Source: Siphonodentalium dalli (Eukaryota > Mollusca > Scaphopoda > Gadilida > Siphonodentaliidae). From it: DNA of 64,000 nucleotides. Shown here piece after piece: positions 1 to 11,762 of the stretch. The stretch's first letter is position 1. Each line of letters opens with the position of its first letter. Where the stretch lies: contig CP136068.1 in the NCBI GenBank assembly GCA_032622095.1, positions 137,399,989 through 137,463,988 on the forward strand, written 5' to 3'. The position numbers and the translations under genes are program-made. The notes below the pieces were generated by a model. The model ran no database searches. It worked only from the letters and a program-made list of their open reading frames with translations, and was not told where the DNA came from.

Positions 1-1
1 A

Positions 2-640
2 ACAATGTTCGTTATGGTCGGCATACCGACTGCATTGTGGGTTGGGAACCCAGAAACAATTAAATTGAAATGTGCTACATATACGGCATTCAAACCCGTC
101 GATGGTATGTTAATGCTTATTGCAATCGTTCTACTGTCTACATACATTGCCACACTCATGTGTTACATACAACTGATTCGAACATTGCGAAGGCGAATAT
201 CACACGCGGTGCCATCGACTGTTGCCAAACCATCATTAATGAGTGAAAGCCATCGATGCGTAAGTACGATAGCTAATTCGGGTATAATCCAATTTGACCG
301 AAGAGCAGCGGAAAGCCGAATAGAAACGAGTACGACGAACCAACGTTCGGGACAATGTGACAGAGCAAACCAAGCGCGAACTGGATCAAGACACGTTGGA
401 GACAGTGCGAAGACTCTTGGAGTAATCATTGGAGTGATGGGTCTTCTTGTTGTGCCGTCCTCTCTGTTTTATCTAATAGAGGGGGTTGTGTCTTCTGTGA
501 CTCTATCATTGTCCCTGCGCGCCTCTTTGGCTGCTGTAACATGTATCAATTCGCTCATAAATCCTTTTGTTTACCCGTTTACGATGAAGAAGTTCCAAGC
601 TGCTCTCAGGCGACGATTCGGATATGGAGCAGTCCACTAG
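2..640 (+). CDS. Class A GPCR, C-terminal part, cut by window edge
   Basis: The reading frame is open to the left edge, so the 5' part of the gene lies outside the window; the ATG at 5 is internal. About 212 residues are visible and run from TM4 to the C-terminus. They align residue by residue with the complete paralogue at 14730-15797: the ALWxGNP motif after TM4, the KCATYTAFKPVDG loop holding the extracellular-loop-2 cysteine, TM5, a long Ser/Arg-rich third intracellular loop, TM6, and TM7 with NPFVYP, ending in a basic tail with FQAALRRRF. It is a seven-helix plasma-membrane receptor with no intron in the visible part. TM6 lacks the usual CWxP tryptophan (LLVVPSS instead). The ligand is unknown. 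The two copies about 15 kb apart suggest a local receptor expansion. Confidence 0.85.
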   Translation, partial: TMFVMVGIPTALWVGNPETIKLKCATYTAFKPVDGMLMLIAIVLLSTYIATLMCYIQLIRTLRRRISHAVPSTVAKPSLMSESHRCVSTIANSGIIQFDRRAAESRIETSTTNQRSGQCDRANQARTGSRHVGDSAKTLGVIIGVMGLLVVPSSLFYLIEGVVSSVTLSLSLRASLAAVTCINSLINPFVYPFTMKKFQAALRRRFGYGAVH

Positions 641-1164
641 GCATTTTTTTGCATTCCTTATTCATGTTTGAAATAACCTTTTTTCCCACCATTTTATACG
701 TACTCTACTATATCAGTAAAGGTCATTCTGAAACCAAGTTGTTAATCGAAATTGTAGGTATAAAGGCACGTTGTGTGTATAACGTTTCCCATATGATTTT
801 AATGGAAAAGTGATATACCTACAGTAGGAACAACAATTTGACTGTGGTACCTATAAATTGTAGATACATGTATAGTTCCAAATTCACACGTTAAAAATAG
901 ATATACTTTAATAACACTGTGATATTGTGTGAATCTGTGATATTATGTGACCAAACATATGCTATCATAAATTTCAAAAGCTTTTTATACACTTGATCAA
1001 TTCCTCAGGTTTCACACCCCTTCGCTAGGTAACAGTACTAATGTACTGAGTTGCCGCTGGGTCCACGGAGAGTTGAAGTGTTGACAAAATTCTTCGATGT
1101 TTTAAGTTCTAACTTCCCAATATTATTTTTATCGGTAGAATCATGGTATAAACAAAAATGCACA
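641..1164. other. Intergenic, nothing recognised
   Basis: AT-rich sequence after the receptor stop codon. I see no coding frame with recognisable features and no repeat shared with the rest of the window. Confidence 0.5.
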
Positions 1165-1284
1165 CGTGTTTCTGAATACCAAATTTACACCACTGGTGGG
1201 ATTGATGATTTACCACACTCGCTGAAGCATGCGCGGTAAATAAACAATCCCACTCGTGAAGTAAATTTGGTATTCAGAAACACC
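1165..1284. repeat. 120-bp foldback (MITE-like hairpin)
   Basis: The outer arms are a 23-24 bp inverted repeat (1165-1188 against 1261-1284). Further pairing continues inward: GTGGGATTG near 1197 pairs with CAATCCCAC near 1245, and TTTACC pairs with GGTAAA near the centre. The whole segment can fold into one interrupted hairpin, as expected of a non-autonomous DNA transposon. No target duplication was identified. Confidence 0.6.
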
Positions 1285-1451
1285 AAGAGTTTATTCTACA
1301 TTTAATCAGACTGTAAAGTTTTGCACCATCATTCATTTACACACAGTTATGGTGGCAAATATCATCACGCTTTGACAAAGTGCGATTTCCGCCAGAAATA
1401 CAGCCAACGCCTGTTATATCGGAAAAGACCGTTTTATCACGTAGATGTATC

Positions 1452-2848
1452 AGTAGTACGGGGGGCTCGTTCGCTTCACATCTAAAAATAGATTTTTTGG
1501 CGGTAAAATTGTTTGTACTAAAATATTCAAAAAAAAAAATTCAAAACCTAATATTTTTTTTCCAAAATTTTCAAAAAAAAGTTTTTAAAAATCTCAAAAA
1601 TTTATGAAACTTTGAGTTTTCGGTCTCTTACTGAAAATAATCTCGGTATTAAATGTCGAATGTTTTTAAATTATTTGCGTGTAATATCTTTTGTTATTGG
1701 CCAACTCTTTTTGTTCAGACAAATTTTAAATATTTTTCATGAAACTCTGTTAATTTTATTAATCGATGTTTAGAAATAGCTTTATACCAATTATATGTGT
1801 ATGGACTGGTCCGAGTCGCTGTAATTTTGGACATTGACACTATAGGTATGAATGCATACATTCCAGTGTTTATCATCAGACGCGATGTTTAGAAATAGCT
1901 TTATACAAATTATATGTGTATGGACTGGTCCGAGTCGCTGTAATTTTGGACATTGACACAATAGGTATGAATGCGTACATTCCAGTGTTTATCATCAGAC
2001 GCAGTCTCGTCTATTACATCATATAATTGTCTCCACAATACCTGAAATAATTTGACGCCATTACTCTTACATAAATAATAAAGAGCGTTTATTCTTTACT
2101 TCTCTATCCCGATGAAGTTATTGAGTATATGACACACGTGCATTATCGCGAATTATTGGAAGAATTATTGAGATGTTGTACTATTTTGAAAGCAGTCACG
2201 CTCAGACGAAGAGCGTGATGCGAAATTACTACCCCGAATGAACTGACATATTCTATGGAACAAATTTTCAATTATGTACACACACATAATCACACGCGTC
2301 AATAGGGTAACACTGTATAGGTCGAAAAAGAGTGACACCTTGGATAAATTGACCAAATGACTGCTATTATATCTGTTGACAGCTATGTGTGGTCCGACTC
2401 GTTCAATTAAGTTATCGATAGCTTGTCTGAACATCATTACTTGTTTAACGGGTTATGATCACGTAAGGTTGATAAGCTGTGTCATTGTTAGCATTAACGC
2501 GATAATTAGTTATCAAAAATATGCATACATAATACGTACATGTGATAAGACACTCAATAATAGAAGTTACCTTTTTTTGTTGTTATAACAACCTTACGTA
2601 ATAACCACTTATCGACCTATTCATACTTACGCTCATATATAATCTTATATAATGTTGCCTCATCTGTGCTAACTATTTTCGGGAGTTATGGTATACAAAT
2701 ATCTATGACGAAGCTTCCTTTTATGCATGTACAGACACGCTTTCAATTAAGCTATCGAAAAATAAAAATTGAATATTTTAGTACAAACAATTTTACCGCC
2801 AAAAAATATATTTTTAGATGTGAAGCGAACGAGCCCCCCGTACTACTT
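1452..2848. mobile_element. 1.4-kb element with 78-bp terminal inverted repeats
   Basis: The segment 1452-1529 (AGTAGTACGGGGGGCTCG onward) reappears inverted at 2771-2848 with only a few differences. The arms flank about 1.24 kb of AT-rich, apparently non-coding DNA containing a 119-bp tandem duplication. This is the layout of a non-autonomous TIR DNA transposon. The superfamily is unknown because no target-site duplication is evident next to the arms and no transposase frame is visible. Confidence 0.55.
1764..2001. repeat. 119-bp direct tandem duplication
   Basis: Two adjacent 119-bp copies (1764-1882 and 1883-2001) are almost identical, both starting CGATGTTTAGAAATAGC. They lie inside the 1452-2848 TIR element. 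Confidence 0.85.
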
Positions 2849-5343
2849 GTATCGTGAACAAACACAAGACCACAAGTGAACAGTCGCATAATACAATTTT
2901 CTACTGCAAATACGCTCCATAAACATGTATAGTATACCATACGTCTAATATGACCATACACTAGCGCAATTAACGGACCAAAGCTAAACCATTCACATGA
3001 GGGCAGCTGAGGCTTTTAATTAAAAAATTTAAATCTGTTTATAGATTCTCTGGTATTCCCACCAAATGGATTCACATAAGCCTATGTTCCTGTGGTGAAT
3101 GCCAGTAATTACGCTCCGCACGCAACGATTCGTCGAAAAAATCGACCTCCAATCGTAATTTCGAGTATAAATTAGGCCATTCGTACTTCCGGTAGTCTTG
3201 ATTGACAGCTATACTATACATGGTATACACTACCAACATCAAACTGAAAATAGTTATTCCTTGTCGAGAGGGGAACGGGAACATATTTACTGAATTCAAC
3301 CAATATATTTCTTAACGCTGGGTGAGTGCTGTGACTGAGATACTATATTGAGAAGCCTGTCCATTTACTAGCTGTTCATTTCATTCATAAGATATCACCG
3401 TGACGATTTCAATGAAAATCGACGAACACCATCGTGTAACGTTCCTCATTGACCGAGTTCGCCTGAACCGGCATGAATGTATCTACTGCTTTGTTCATAT
3501 TTATGTGTTTCCCTTCGATTCCAGAAAATAGTATATTTATGGATTATCACATGCATGTATGTACTAAATAAAATCTGTTATGATATAACAGTTAATTCCA
3601 TATTAAATATAAGTTATTTCGTTTCGCACAGTACCATACAGTACCAAGTGTTGTACAATAAAGGCCCACCTTAGCACAGTGATCGGTAACTTTGTGATGT
3701 CAATCTTATTATATTTCACATCACATATTTCGATCGCTTTTCACTCGCCCGCAGGGTGTAGAATGTAGTTACTATAGTGTCGTTATTTGTTGTATCTTAT
3801 TTTCTCAATAAACTGTAATCTAGAACGTTACTACCGCTACGAATGAACTTACATTCCAATTCAGGCAGTATTCATAATTCTCTTTTGCAATACCAGTAAT
3901 CTATAACCACAGTTACAAGATTCTCCGATTACGACATTAATGATTTAAGCCCTCCGATCTGCTGCGCGACAAAAGCGGTCGCACAAATTCAAAACAGCAG
4001 CGTCGTATTATATAATAATTGGTGACATACACACAATCAGATATAGTCTGTACGCGACCCAAAGCGTCCGGCTTTAGTTATAAACGGAAATCCGACTGAA
4101 CCATCCCAGTCAACAATGGGTCTGATAGGAGGTATTTATGTGAAATTCAGACTATCGTAAATCATGCCTAGATCATATCCGCTTGTTTCATGTATGTATA
4201 CACATGATAACATACGCCACACCCATAGAATGACCAGTGCGAGTTATTTCGGTTCATTCCTACTACATGTATAATACAAGCAGCAATACCCTGGTCATAT
4301 ATCGAGATTGACTTTGGTCGTTGATTGCGTCATAGTTTAAGACATACTTAAACAATATGAAGTTTACATGTGAACAATTTAGATCTCGTAGCGTCGTCGT
4401 TTCTTTCGCTGTATTGTATAAGTCCATTCCCGGACTATTCTCTGGCATAGTGTATCTGACTGACGACTGTCCGAATGACTTATCGACTGGTTGACCGAAC
4501 TGCTGATCGTTAATTTGCAAACGCTTATATACGTCACATGTTCACATAGCAATGTCAGCCATCAGCCGTGAAGGTTCGTGACTGTGGGACTGTGGATATT
4601 ATGTACATATGCCGTTCATAACTATATAACAATAGATGTAGTCTTCGTGTGACGGACAGTGGACATCAAGTCTGGTCACTCCCGCAATCGCACACGCAGC
4701 ACATCTGTCCCAATCCGTTATCCGTGTTGATACATGTAACTGCCACCCCAATATTGTCACAACAAGCAGCAATACTGAACAGACGAAAAGTAACGAACTA
4801 AAACTTTTCAACCACCACCACAAATCCAGATGTTGTTTGCGCATGCTCAATGAACAGGCAAACTAGCAATTGGATACCCAACTTACTGAAAGATAACTAT
4901 TTTCGCATGTCGGCAGCTTTAAGACATTTCTCTAATTTATCACCGAACAAGTATGAATATAGCAAAGTTAGTGCCAAACAAAAAATACACCGACGACGCA
5001 AGCAATATTAGAGGATAATGCATGCCAACATAGCGATTCGAGAGGAGGAATATCCACGAGCCGCATAATTTCCAACTGAACCTCCGTCCCTTGAACTGGA
5101 CCAACGGTCCCAATGTTTGGAGATTCCATTTGTACCCCATCGGTTGGACTATTCATCTTCGAGGTCCGCTGTTTTGGCATAGCCAATGACAAGAGTGCAT
5201 TGTTTATTATATTATACCAAATAATGGTGTCAGTTCTCACACAGTATCTGTGTCTGATTGTGTCTCATTTTATTTTCCACATTCTTGTTGCTGCATGATC
5301 GAGCGCAGTTCTCTCGTGTGCGTGTGCTGTTTGTGAGGTAATG

Positions 5344-5345
<2 letters not shown>
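2849..5345. other. Intergenic, no recognised gene
   Basis: No feature I can name. Two short minus-strand frames look slightly protein-like, because each starts with basic residues followed by one hydrophobic stretch (signal-anchor style). They are 3072-3299 (75 aa) and 4599-4850 (83 aa, with WWWLKSFSSLLFVCSVLLLV near the start). Neither matches a family I know, and neither has an obvious splice partner. They may be chance ORFs. Confidence 0.4.

Positions 5346-5399
<54 letters not shown>
5346..5399. repeat. (AT)n microsatellite
   Basis: About 27 uninterrupted AT dinucleotides. The YIYIYI frame over it is an artefact of the repeat. Confidence 0.95.
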
Positions 5400-5401
<2 letters not shown>

Positions 5402-6433
5402 TACAAGTCTTTGTTACGTCGTGAATAAGATACAAGCAGTGTATACAAATGTGGTAATCAAGTTGCCGCGAAGTGAGGTCCCCGAATGGGTGATGCCTGG
5501 TGTGGGCGATGCCTGGAGAGGTATACGAACCTCGATATGAGATGAGTCTAATGAAAGTATGAAGTGATGGGATGTGGTTGTTTCTTATATACTATTTGGG
5601 ATGCATATTAGATGAGGCGTTTGGCAATACACATCGGGATTGGTTCCTCCGTTATGGTCATTTTCCTTGACCATATTTGGGAGCCATCTTCATTGTGTGT
5701 ATGTCTTCGCTGGGAGTAAGACGTCGTGTGAGGTTTCGTTAAGAACCGAACACGAATATCTGAGTTTGGGGTTCTATATATTGGGACGTTCGTATAGTTT
5801 GAATCAAGTTGTGAGATTATAATGGGTCGTTATGTCACATATTTCCCCCCCCCCACCCGTGTAAGAGTTTTAGCGCAGCGGAAAATCTTATGTAACATCA
5901 AAATTATGGACATAACTGTGGTATTTGTGACCGTGTAATGTGGATGATGCTGAATGAAGTATAATGACGATGGTGACAATATAGTGAGTCGATCGATACA
6001 TTGTGACATTGATTGGGGTGAAGTTATGACTAATACATGTGGAACAAAGTTGTTTTAAAATGATAATACGCAATATTATGAGATTATGAAATAAATGGTG
6101 GGAAAAGCATATATGGGTTGGTATTTAAAATGATCGTACATGCAGTCATAATGCGCTGCTATATTGATATGTAGGATAAGGTGTGATGATAGAATATAGA
6201 GATACAAGTATGAGAAGTAATGAATATAACAATACAGTAATAGTGCATGGTATGTTTTGTAAATGAACTTATGGTACATATACATACATTGGTGATGTAT
6301 TATATAAATGCATGTTGTATTGTTAATAAAATCATGATGATATGTATACATTTGTGATTGTGGTAATGAGAGACCAAATGTTTCACATCTGCCGTCAATT
6401 GCACAGGGAAATTGTTGAGAGCATGGTATCAGG
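5400..6433. other. Intergenic, G/T-biased plus strand
   Basis: The plus strand is unusually rich in G and T and poor in C from about 5480 to 6430, with many GTGATG and ATGATG words. No gene, RNA or terminal repeat is recognised. Confidence 0.4.
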
Positions 6434-6780
6434 GGTGAAATATTACTTGGAGTGTTGTATATGATGTTTAGCGTTGTGAATTGGACGGGGAAGCATTGAT
6501 TAATGTGTTTGTTGATAGGTGGCGAGATCCGTGACCAATCCTATTGATGAGTATCGACGGTCAGTTGTCTTAAAGCTTGGGATTGGCACGTGTCATAATG
6601 GGTGAAATATTGCTTGGAATGTGACATATGATGTCCGTGCTGTGAATTGGACGGGGAGATAGAGATTAATGTGTCTGTTTGGTAGGTGGCGAGATCCTTG
6701 ACCAATCTTATTGATGATGATCGATGGTGAGTTGTGTTAATGCTTGGGGTTGGCACGTGTCACAATGGCGTTAGTATATA
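6434..6780. repeat. Diverged 166-bp tandem duplication
   Basis: Two copies with a period of 166 bp share GTGAATTGGACGGGGA, GGTGGCGAGATCC and TTGGCACGTGTC blocks in the same order. Scattered substitutions show that the duplication is not recent. Confidence 0.7.
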
Positions 6781-8369
6781 CAGCTGTCGGGGTGTGTGTG
6801 CAGTAACGAAATTATAATTATAGATTGAGGGGTGGGTTATGGATGGAAGCGTGAGTTTTTATTATTTTCATAGGTCGTAATGTGGATGATTCATCATCAA
6901 CATCTCGCGGGTGTTTTTTGGGAAATGTCAAATATTCTTGTGTGCTTTCTACTCGAGGTTGCTTAGCTGGAGATAAATGAATATCTTTCGTAGCTTCATT
7001 GGGTAATGGTGGGGCTTGTCTCTCCGTGGCTGGTGTGTAAGGCTGTATCCCCGTGGTTGAGTTGAGTTGAGTTGTTTATACTGTCTGCCACACGCTTGTC
7101 ATGATTGTTAACATACCACCATAAACGCCCATGCGAATCGCATGCGGCCGTCTCTAGCGTTGTCCAATGGTATGATATCGCAGGTTAAAGGAGATTTCAA
7201 GCGAAAATGCATTTTTATTGTAAATTTGAGATTTGTCAATTAATATTATCAATGATAGGTGAATACACTGGAGTTATAATATCAAATGTCAGTAGTTGAC
7301 TCCAATTGATGCCATTTAGTGCACATATTGTGGGATAATTTCCTATAAAACGAACATTGTAAACAGGTACTTGTAGTAGACAACGACTGGACAATGTTTA
7401 GACTTTACCGTTGTTCTAATGTTCATGTAATATCAATTTGAACGGAAGTACTCCAGATTCACAATCATTTCTCCTCAACGGAAAGTTTTCCGCCATCTGT
7501 ACATTTATCCAGTGTATAACCCTAAACCGACAACACTGACCATGTAGCTGCTCTTAGTTAGCCGGAAGCGCTTCAATATATCAGATTCAGACGCTGACTT
7601 GCTGAGAGTCTGTATGTTGGTGTGACACATTGATCCGTATTTACAATTAAATGAAACACAACCAGAAGGAAACTTGGCGCGTTCTGGAAAAATGCAGTAT
7701 ATAGGATACGCCATAGGTCCACACGGACATGTTGTTGAATTTCGCCATCAGTAACAATTCGAGGAGGGTGGGTGGTTCGTCCTCGAAATTCACTACAATT
7801 CATCCGATGTTCACATTGGCCCGACGTCAGGTATTGGTGCGTCGTAAACTATCGTCTATTCGTTGTATGGGTTGTGGTGGATGATATCGATGACCATCGA
7901 TTGCTTGTTGACTCTAACTATGTATATTTGTGGACGCCGGTGCACTGGCGAAGATTCTACTCGATGTTCATTGCGAACTCCAGGCTTCTGGGACTGCAGA
8001 AGCTTGACTTGATGTGAATTACAATCAAATGACTATTGTTGCTTTCTGACATGCAAACAACCATCCTTCAAGATTCAAATTCTCAAATTAAAGGAATTTA
8101 TAATAGAGTTTGAAAAGTAACTTTCTTGTTCATTCTTTCTATGAGGGACATTGGAGTAGATATACCTGTAATTGGCCGATACGAGGCTAACACTGAATTT
8201 ATATTTTGTAAAAGAGGGTCGGTTTTACCCATACGCGGAAATCGTTTTCTTGCACGCTAGAGAACATACAGATTACCATTATTTTTTACCAAACCATGTT
8301 ATACGTTGCCCATATGAATATTCACATAACTGTAATTACAATTAAGCATAGTGGTCCGAATCGGCATCC
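6781..8369. other. Intergenic, no recognised gene
   Basis: Several 60-80 residue frames overlap on both strands around 7505-8017. None has domain features or splice signals that I trust. No repeat boundary is seen. Confidence 0.4.
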
Positions 8370-8780
8370 CTGGTTTAGACTATGATTTATTCTGGCATCG
8401 TTTTACTCTAGTTTGAACTAGGTTTTAGTAGGAGTAAAATTTGGTTTAACTGAAGTAAAACTAGGTTTTACGGGACTAAAACTATGTTTTAGTGTAGTTA
8501 AACCCAGTTTTGTGTTCAACTCAGTTTTAGTTTATGGAATTCGGTCTCAATTAAAACTAGGTTTTATTGGCGTGATAAAGTTATGGTAATATCGCTAATT
8601 GTTTGTGGTGAATTGGGGATATATCGATCAAGAGACGATTATTTATATCTGATTTATCCGTACCATACGTCTCATCTAAAAAAATATACTTTTAAATATA
8701 CTTTGGACACACATCAAAATAAAACAACCCTACCCCAGGTTTTACTAAAACCTAGTTTGGTGGGTTATATTATTCGGCCA
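8370..8780. repeat. Cluster of ACTAGGTTTTA / TAAAACCTAGT palindromic words
   Basis: Between 8395 and 8570 the sequence repeatedly alternates forms of ACTAGGTTTTA and its complement (AACTAGGTTTTA, GTAAAACTAGGTTTTA, CTAAAACTATGTTTTAG). Another such palindrome lies near 8745 (GGTTTTACTAAAACC). The spacing is irregular, so this is not a simple satellite. The result is a dense cluster of short cruciform-capable sites. Confidence 0.55.
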
Positions 8781-9106
8781 ATGTTTTCGCCCAGTTTGAT
8801 GTTGTTTCTTCGCGTATATGGTAGTGTTTCTTTTGAATTGGGAGAGGCGTTTATGGTCAGGCGTTTATCACTGAAATATATATGTGCAGTTTATGTACAC
8901 ATATGACAGATTCAGTGGAATTCGGGGAGGCGGTGTTGGTACTTATGAGATAACTTCTAACAAATATGCCAGTGTGATGGATATTTCTTGCTTTATAGGT
9001 TTTTTGCGATTCGCTCGTTCGGAGGTCGCTTTGGTGAGAGCATGGAGGGATCGGACTGTGGTCCATACGAACATGACTTTTAGAACTGATTCCTTAATTA
9101 TAAAAC

Positions 9107-10600
9107 TGTCACTTTCGGTCAATTTGAAGGCATGGGTTGATGGCCCGCCCAAATACGCACTAAAAAGGTTTTCGGCCAATTTGTTGGCATGGGTGGGTGG
9201 CTCGCCCGCAAATAACACTAGAAACAGCCCACCCTAACATTCGTGGGGGTATAACCGCGAGGGGTGAACATGGGATATGGTGGACCATTTTCGAGACCGG
9301 TAATAGCTGTTTTCGATGATGCCATTGGCATAGCCGCGAACAAAGCAGTTGATCGAAAATCTAGTGACATTGAACTGAGACTAACAAAATTAGAGAAACT
9401 AGTTGCCACTCAACAGCAATAAATTGTTAGCCTTCAAAACACAGTGGATGACTTGAGATCGTATAGCATGAGAACATCTCTGAGGATTTCTGGGATAAAA
9501 GAAAACGAGGATGAGGACACCGATAAAATTGTATTGGGCCTGGCTCGTGATATGGGTGTAACACTGGGTGTTGAAGTCCAACGATCGCACCGATCTGGTG
9601 ACCCTAATGGAAAACCAAATAGCATGGCACAAAATCAGGACTCCGGTAGAAATTCACAGAGGAAAGAGCGGACAACCTAGTACAATTCTCATCTCATAGA
9701 GTTAGACGCCGCTTCTACAAAGCTAGAACGGCTCTGAAATCTTCAGGCCGCCAGGGGGTTTTTGTCAACGAAAACCTTACAAGTACCCGTTCATTCATAG
9801 CAGGAAGGTGTCGTGGTCTTGTAAAGGATAAGGTGGTCGAGAGCAGCTGGAACTATGACTCTGTGATTTTTGTTAAGTGTTTTGGAGAGAGTAGAGCACA
9901 GCGCATCACAACGATACAACAGCTGAATGGCTTAGAGGCCAAACTTGGAGTTCAAAATGTGGCCTACACATTCCAACTAAATAAGTAGTTGCAGTCCACA
10001 AATACAACCAACTCAGATAGTGGTTGTTTGGTGTATGGGTTGATGGCATGGGTTGATGGCCCGCCCAAAACCAAAAGGTTTTCGGCCAATTTGTTGGTAT
10101 GGGTGGGTGGCTCGCCCGCAAATAACACTAGAAACAGCCCACCCTAACATTCGTGGGGGGGGGTATAACCCCCAGCGGTGAACATGGGATATCGAGACCG
10201 GTGAGGATTTTGGCCAAGTTGACGGCATACGTGGGTGGCCCATCCCAAATACCCCATAGAAACACCCCCTCCACCCGAGGAGGGGGACCACCCGAGGGGC
10301 TGAAAATGGAGTATGGACCATTTTCAAGAACGGTAAGGATTTCGGCCAATTTGACAGGAGTGAGTGGCCCGCTCCAAATACCCCATAGAAACACCACCCT
10401 CGACACTGGGGGGGGGGGCACCCTGATGGGGCGAACATCAGAAAAATGGGCATGGACCATTTTATTCCCTATTTGCATGTTTCTTTCGGTCAATTTTACG
10501 GCATGGGTGGCCGGGCCAAATACCCCATAGAAACACCCTCACCCCAGGGGTACCACCGGGGGGGGTGAAATGGGGTATGGACCATTTTTGAGAACGGTTG
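9107..10600. repeat. GC-rich minisatellite, about 140-bp degenerate units
   Basis: Units carry the order TTTCGGCCAATTTG, GGCATGGGTGGGTGG, CCCCATAGAAACACC, a C- or G-rich run, GTGAACATGGGATATGG and ACCATTTTCGAGA. Copies run from about 9107 to 9300 and again from 10041 to 10600, and are much more GC-rich than the surroundings. The two blocks are separated by a LINE-derived ORF1 fragment. A stretch of about 115 bp (9130-9246 and 10045-10157) is almost identical on the two sides. Frames of 120-146 aa that cross the array are repeat translations. Confidence 0.75.
9300..9988 (+). pseudogene. Broken LINE ORF1-like (transposase 22-type) fragment
   Basis: Reading from about 9300, the frame gives a predicted coiled coil (IELRLTKLEKLVATQQQ), an in-frame TAA at 9420-9422, and then DDLRSYSMRTSLRISGIKE, the start of an RRM-like domain. 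After about 9680 the match continues in another frame as VRRRFYKARTALKSSGRQG, VFVNENLTSTRSF and SVIFVKCFGE, ending at TAG near 9988. This order (coiled coil, RRM-like, C-terminal VFxNExLT domain) is that of L1-type ORF1 RNA-binding proteins. One stop and at least one frameshift make it non-functional. No ORF2 follows. It sits between two nearly identical minisatellite blocks. Confidence 0.65.
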
Positions 10601-11473
10601 GTCTTCGAATGCTCCTTGTGCGTTCCGAACGCTGCTGTGATATCACCTGAACTTTCTGTTCTAAAAATAGTCCGTACAGCTGTTCAGAAAGATTTATATC
10701 ATAAACCAGAATAAAACAAAATTAAATCAATACTAATTGACAGCAGCGTTTCCGGACAAGTGTCCGCGGTTCATATTTTCGGCCAATTTGGTCGGTTACT
10801 TCATGTGAGTTTTTCATCTGACGTGTGTGTCGTCGGAATAATGATGTGGAGGATTTATGTAAATGTTAGCCCAAACTACATTTCCAAGTAACGATGGTTT
10901 TGTTGTTTATTTTGAGGAATAATACCGCGTCAGATGAATTCAGCCCAAATATGTTAACAGTTGTCGTGTAAAACATTCGGCAGTAAGTTAGCGTTATTTA
11001 GTATTTGTGGATGTCCTTTAACATGGGGAAAATAGACTACTGCGCTTGAACGAGCATGTGAATTGTCGTTTTTAATGTATAGCAACTTTATAATCAATAA
11101 CAGAGGCATTCTCTGTCAAATAAGGTCGCTCTATTTACGATACCAATTGGGGAACTTTGTAAATTAAATTACGCGTAAACTTAACCTGCTGCAAATAGAA
11201 AAGGTGTCGGAATCGGCGTACTCGCCCCAGGGCTAACTCGCCCAATCGGCGCGTGCCAACTCGGAATAAAAGATGCATACGGGGTGTTATATGGCGTTTG
11301 GTCCGTTGTTGTTTCTCAATGAATATTATTGAAATTTGGTGTATATGTCCGGGCTGGGACATGGAATACAACAACGTTTGAATTGTTTTTAAATTTACAA
11401 ATTTGTTGATTTTATTCATTTTGTTTTCGTTCTGAAACACACTATAAAGTGTATATAATATAATAACGACCAC
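10601..11473. other. Intergenic, no recognised gene
   Basis: Unique-looking sequence after the minisatellite. The 112-aa minus frame at 11135-11473 has no recognisable motif. Confidence 0.4.
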
Positions 11474-11762
11474 GAGACATACATAATTTATGAACTGTTA
11501 ACAAAAGATATCAAATTCAATACATGACAAAGATGACTCAGTGGAGTTTATAAAGTGAACATAAAAACATTGAGGTAAGAATCTTTTTAAGGAATTCAAC
11601 TTTATTTAATGATAATAAACACATAAATTAAAATAACAAACATGAGACATACATGATTTATAAACTGTTAACAAAAGATATCAAACTCAATACATGACAA
11701 AGATGACTCAGTGAAGTTTATAAAGTGAACATAAAAATATTAAGGTAAAAATCTTTTTAAGC
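11474..11762. repeat. 170-bp tandem duplication
   Basis: GAGACATACATRATTTATRAACTG starts at 11474 and again at 11644. The second copy carries only scattered substitutions and ends around 11762 at the TCTTTTTAAG block. Confidence 0.85.

Noticed and set aside
5230-5448. Minus-strand ORF with YIYIYI run
   Set aside because: It translates the AT microsatellite.
10013-10530. ORFs of 121-146 aa on both strands
   Set aside because: They lie entirely in the GC-rich minisatellite and repeat with its unit.
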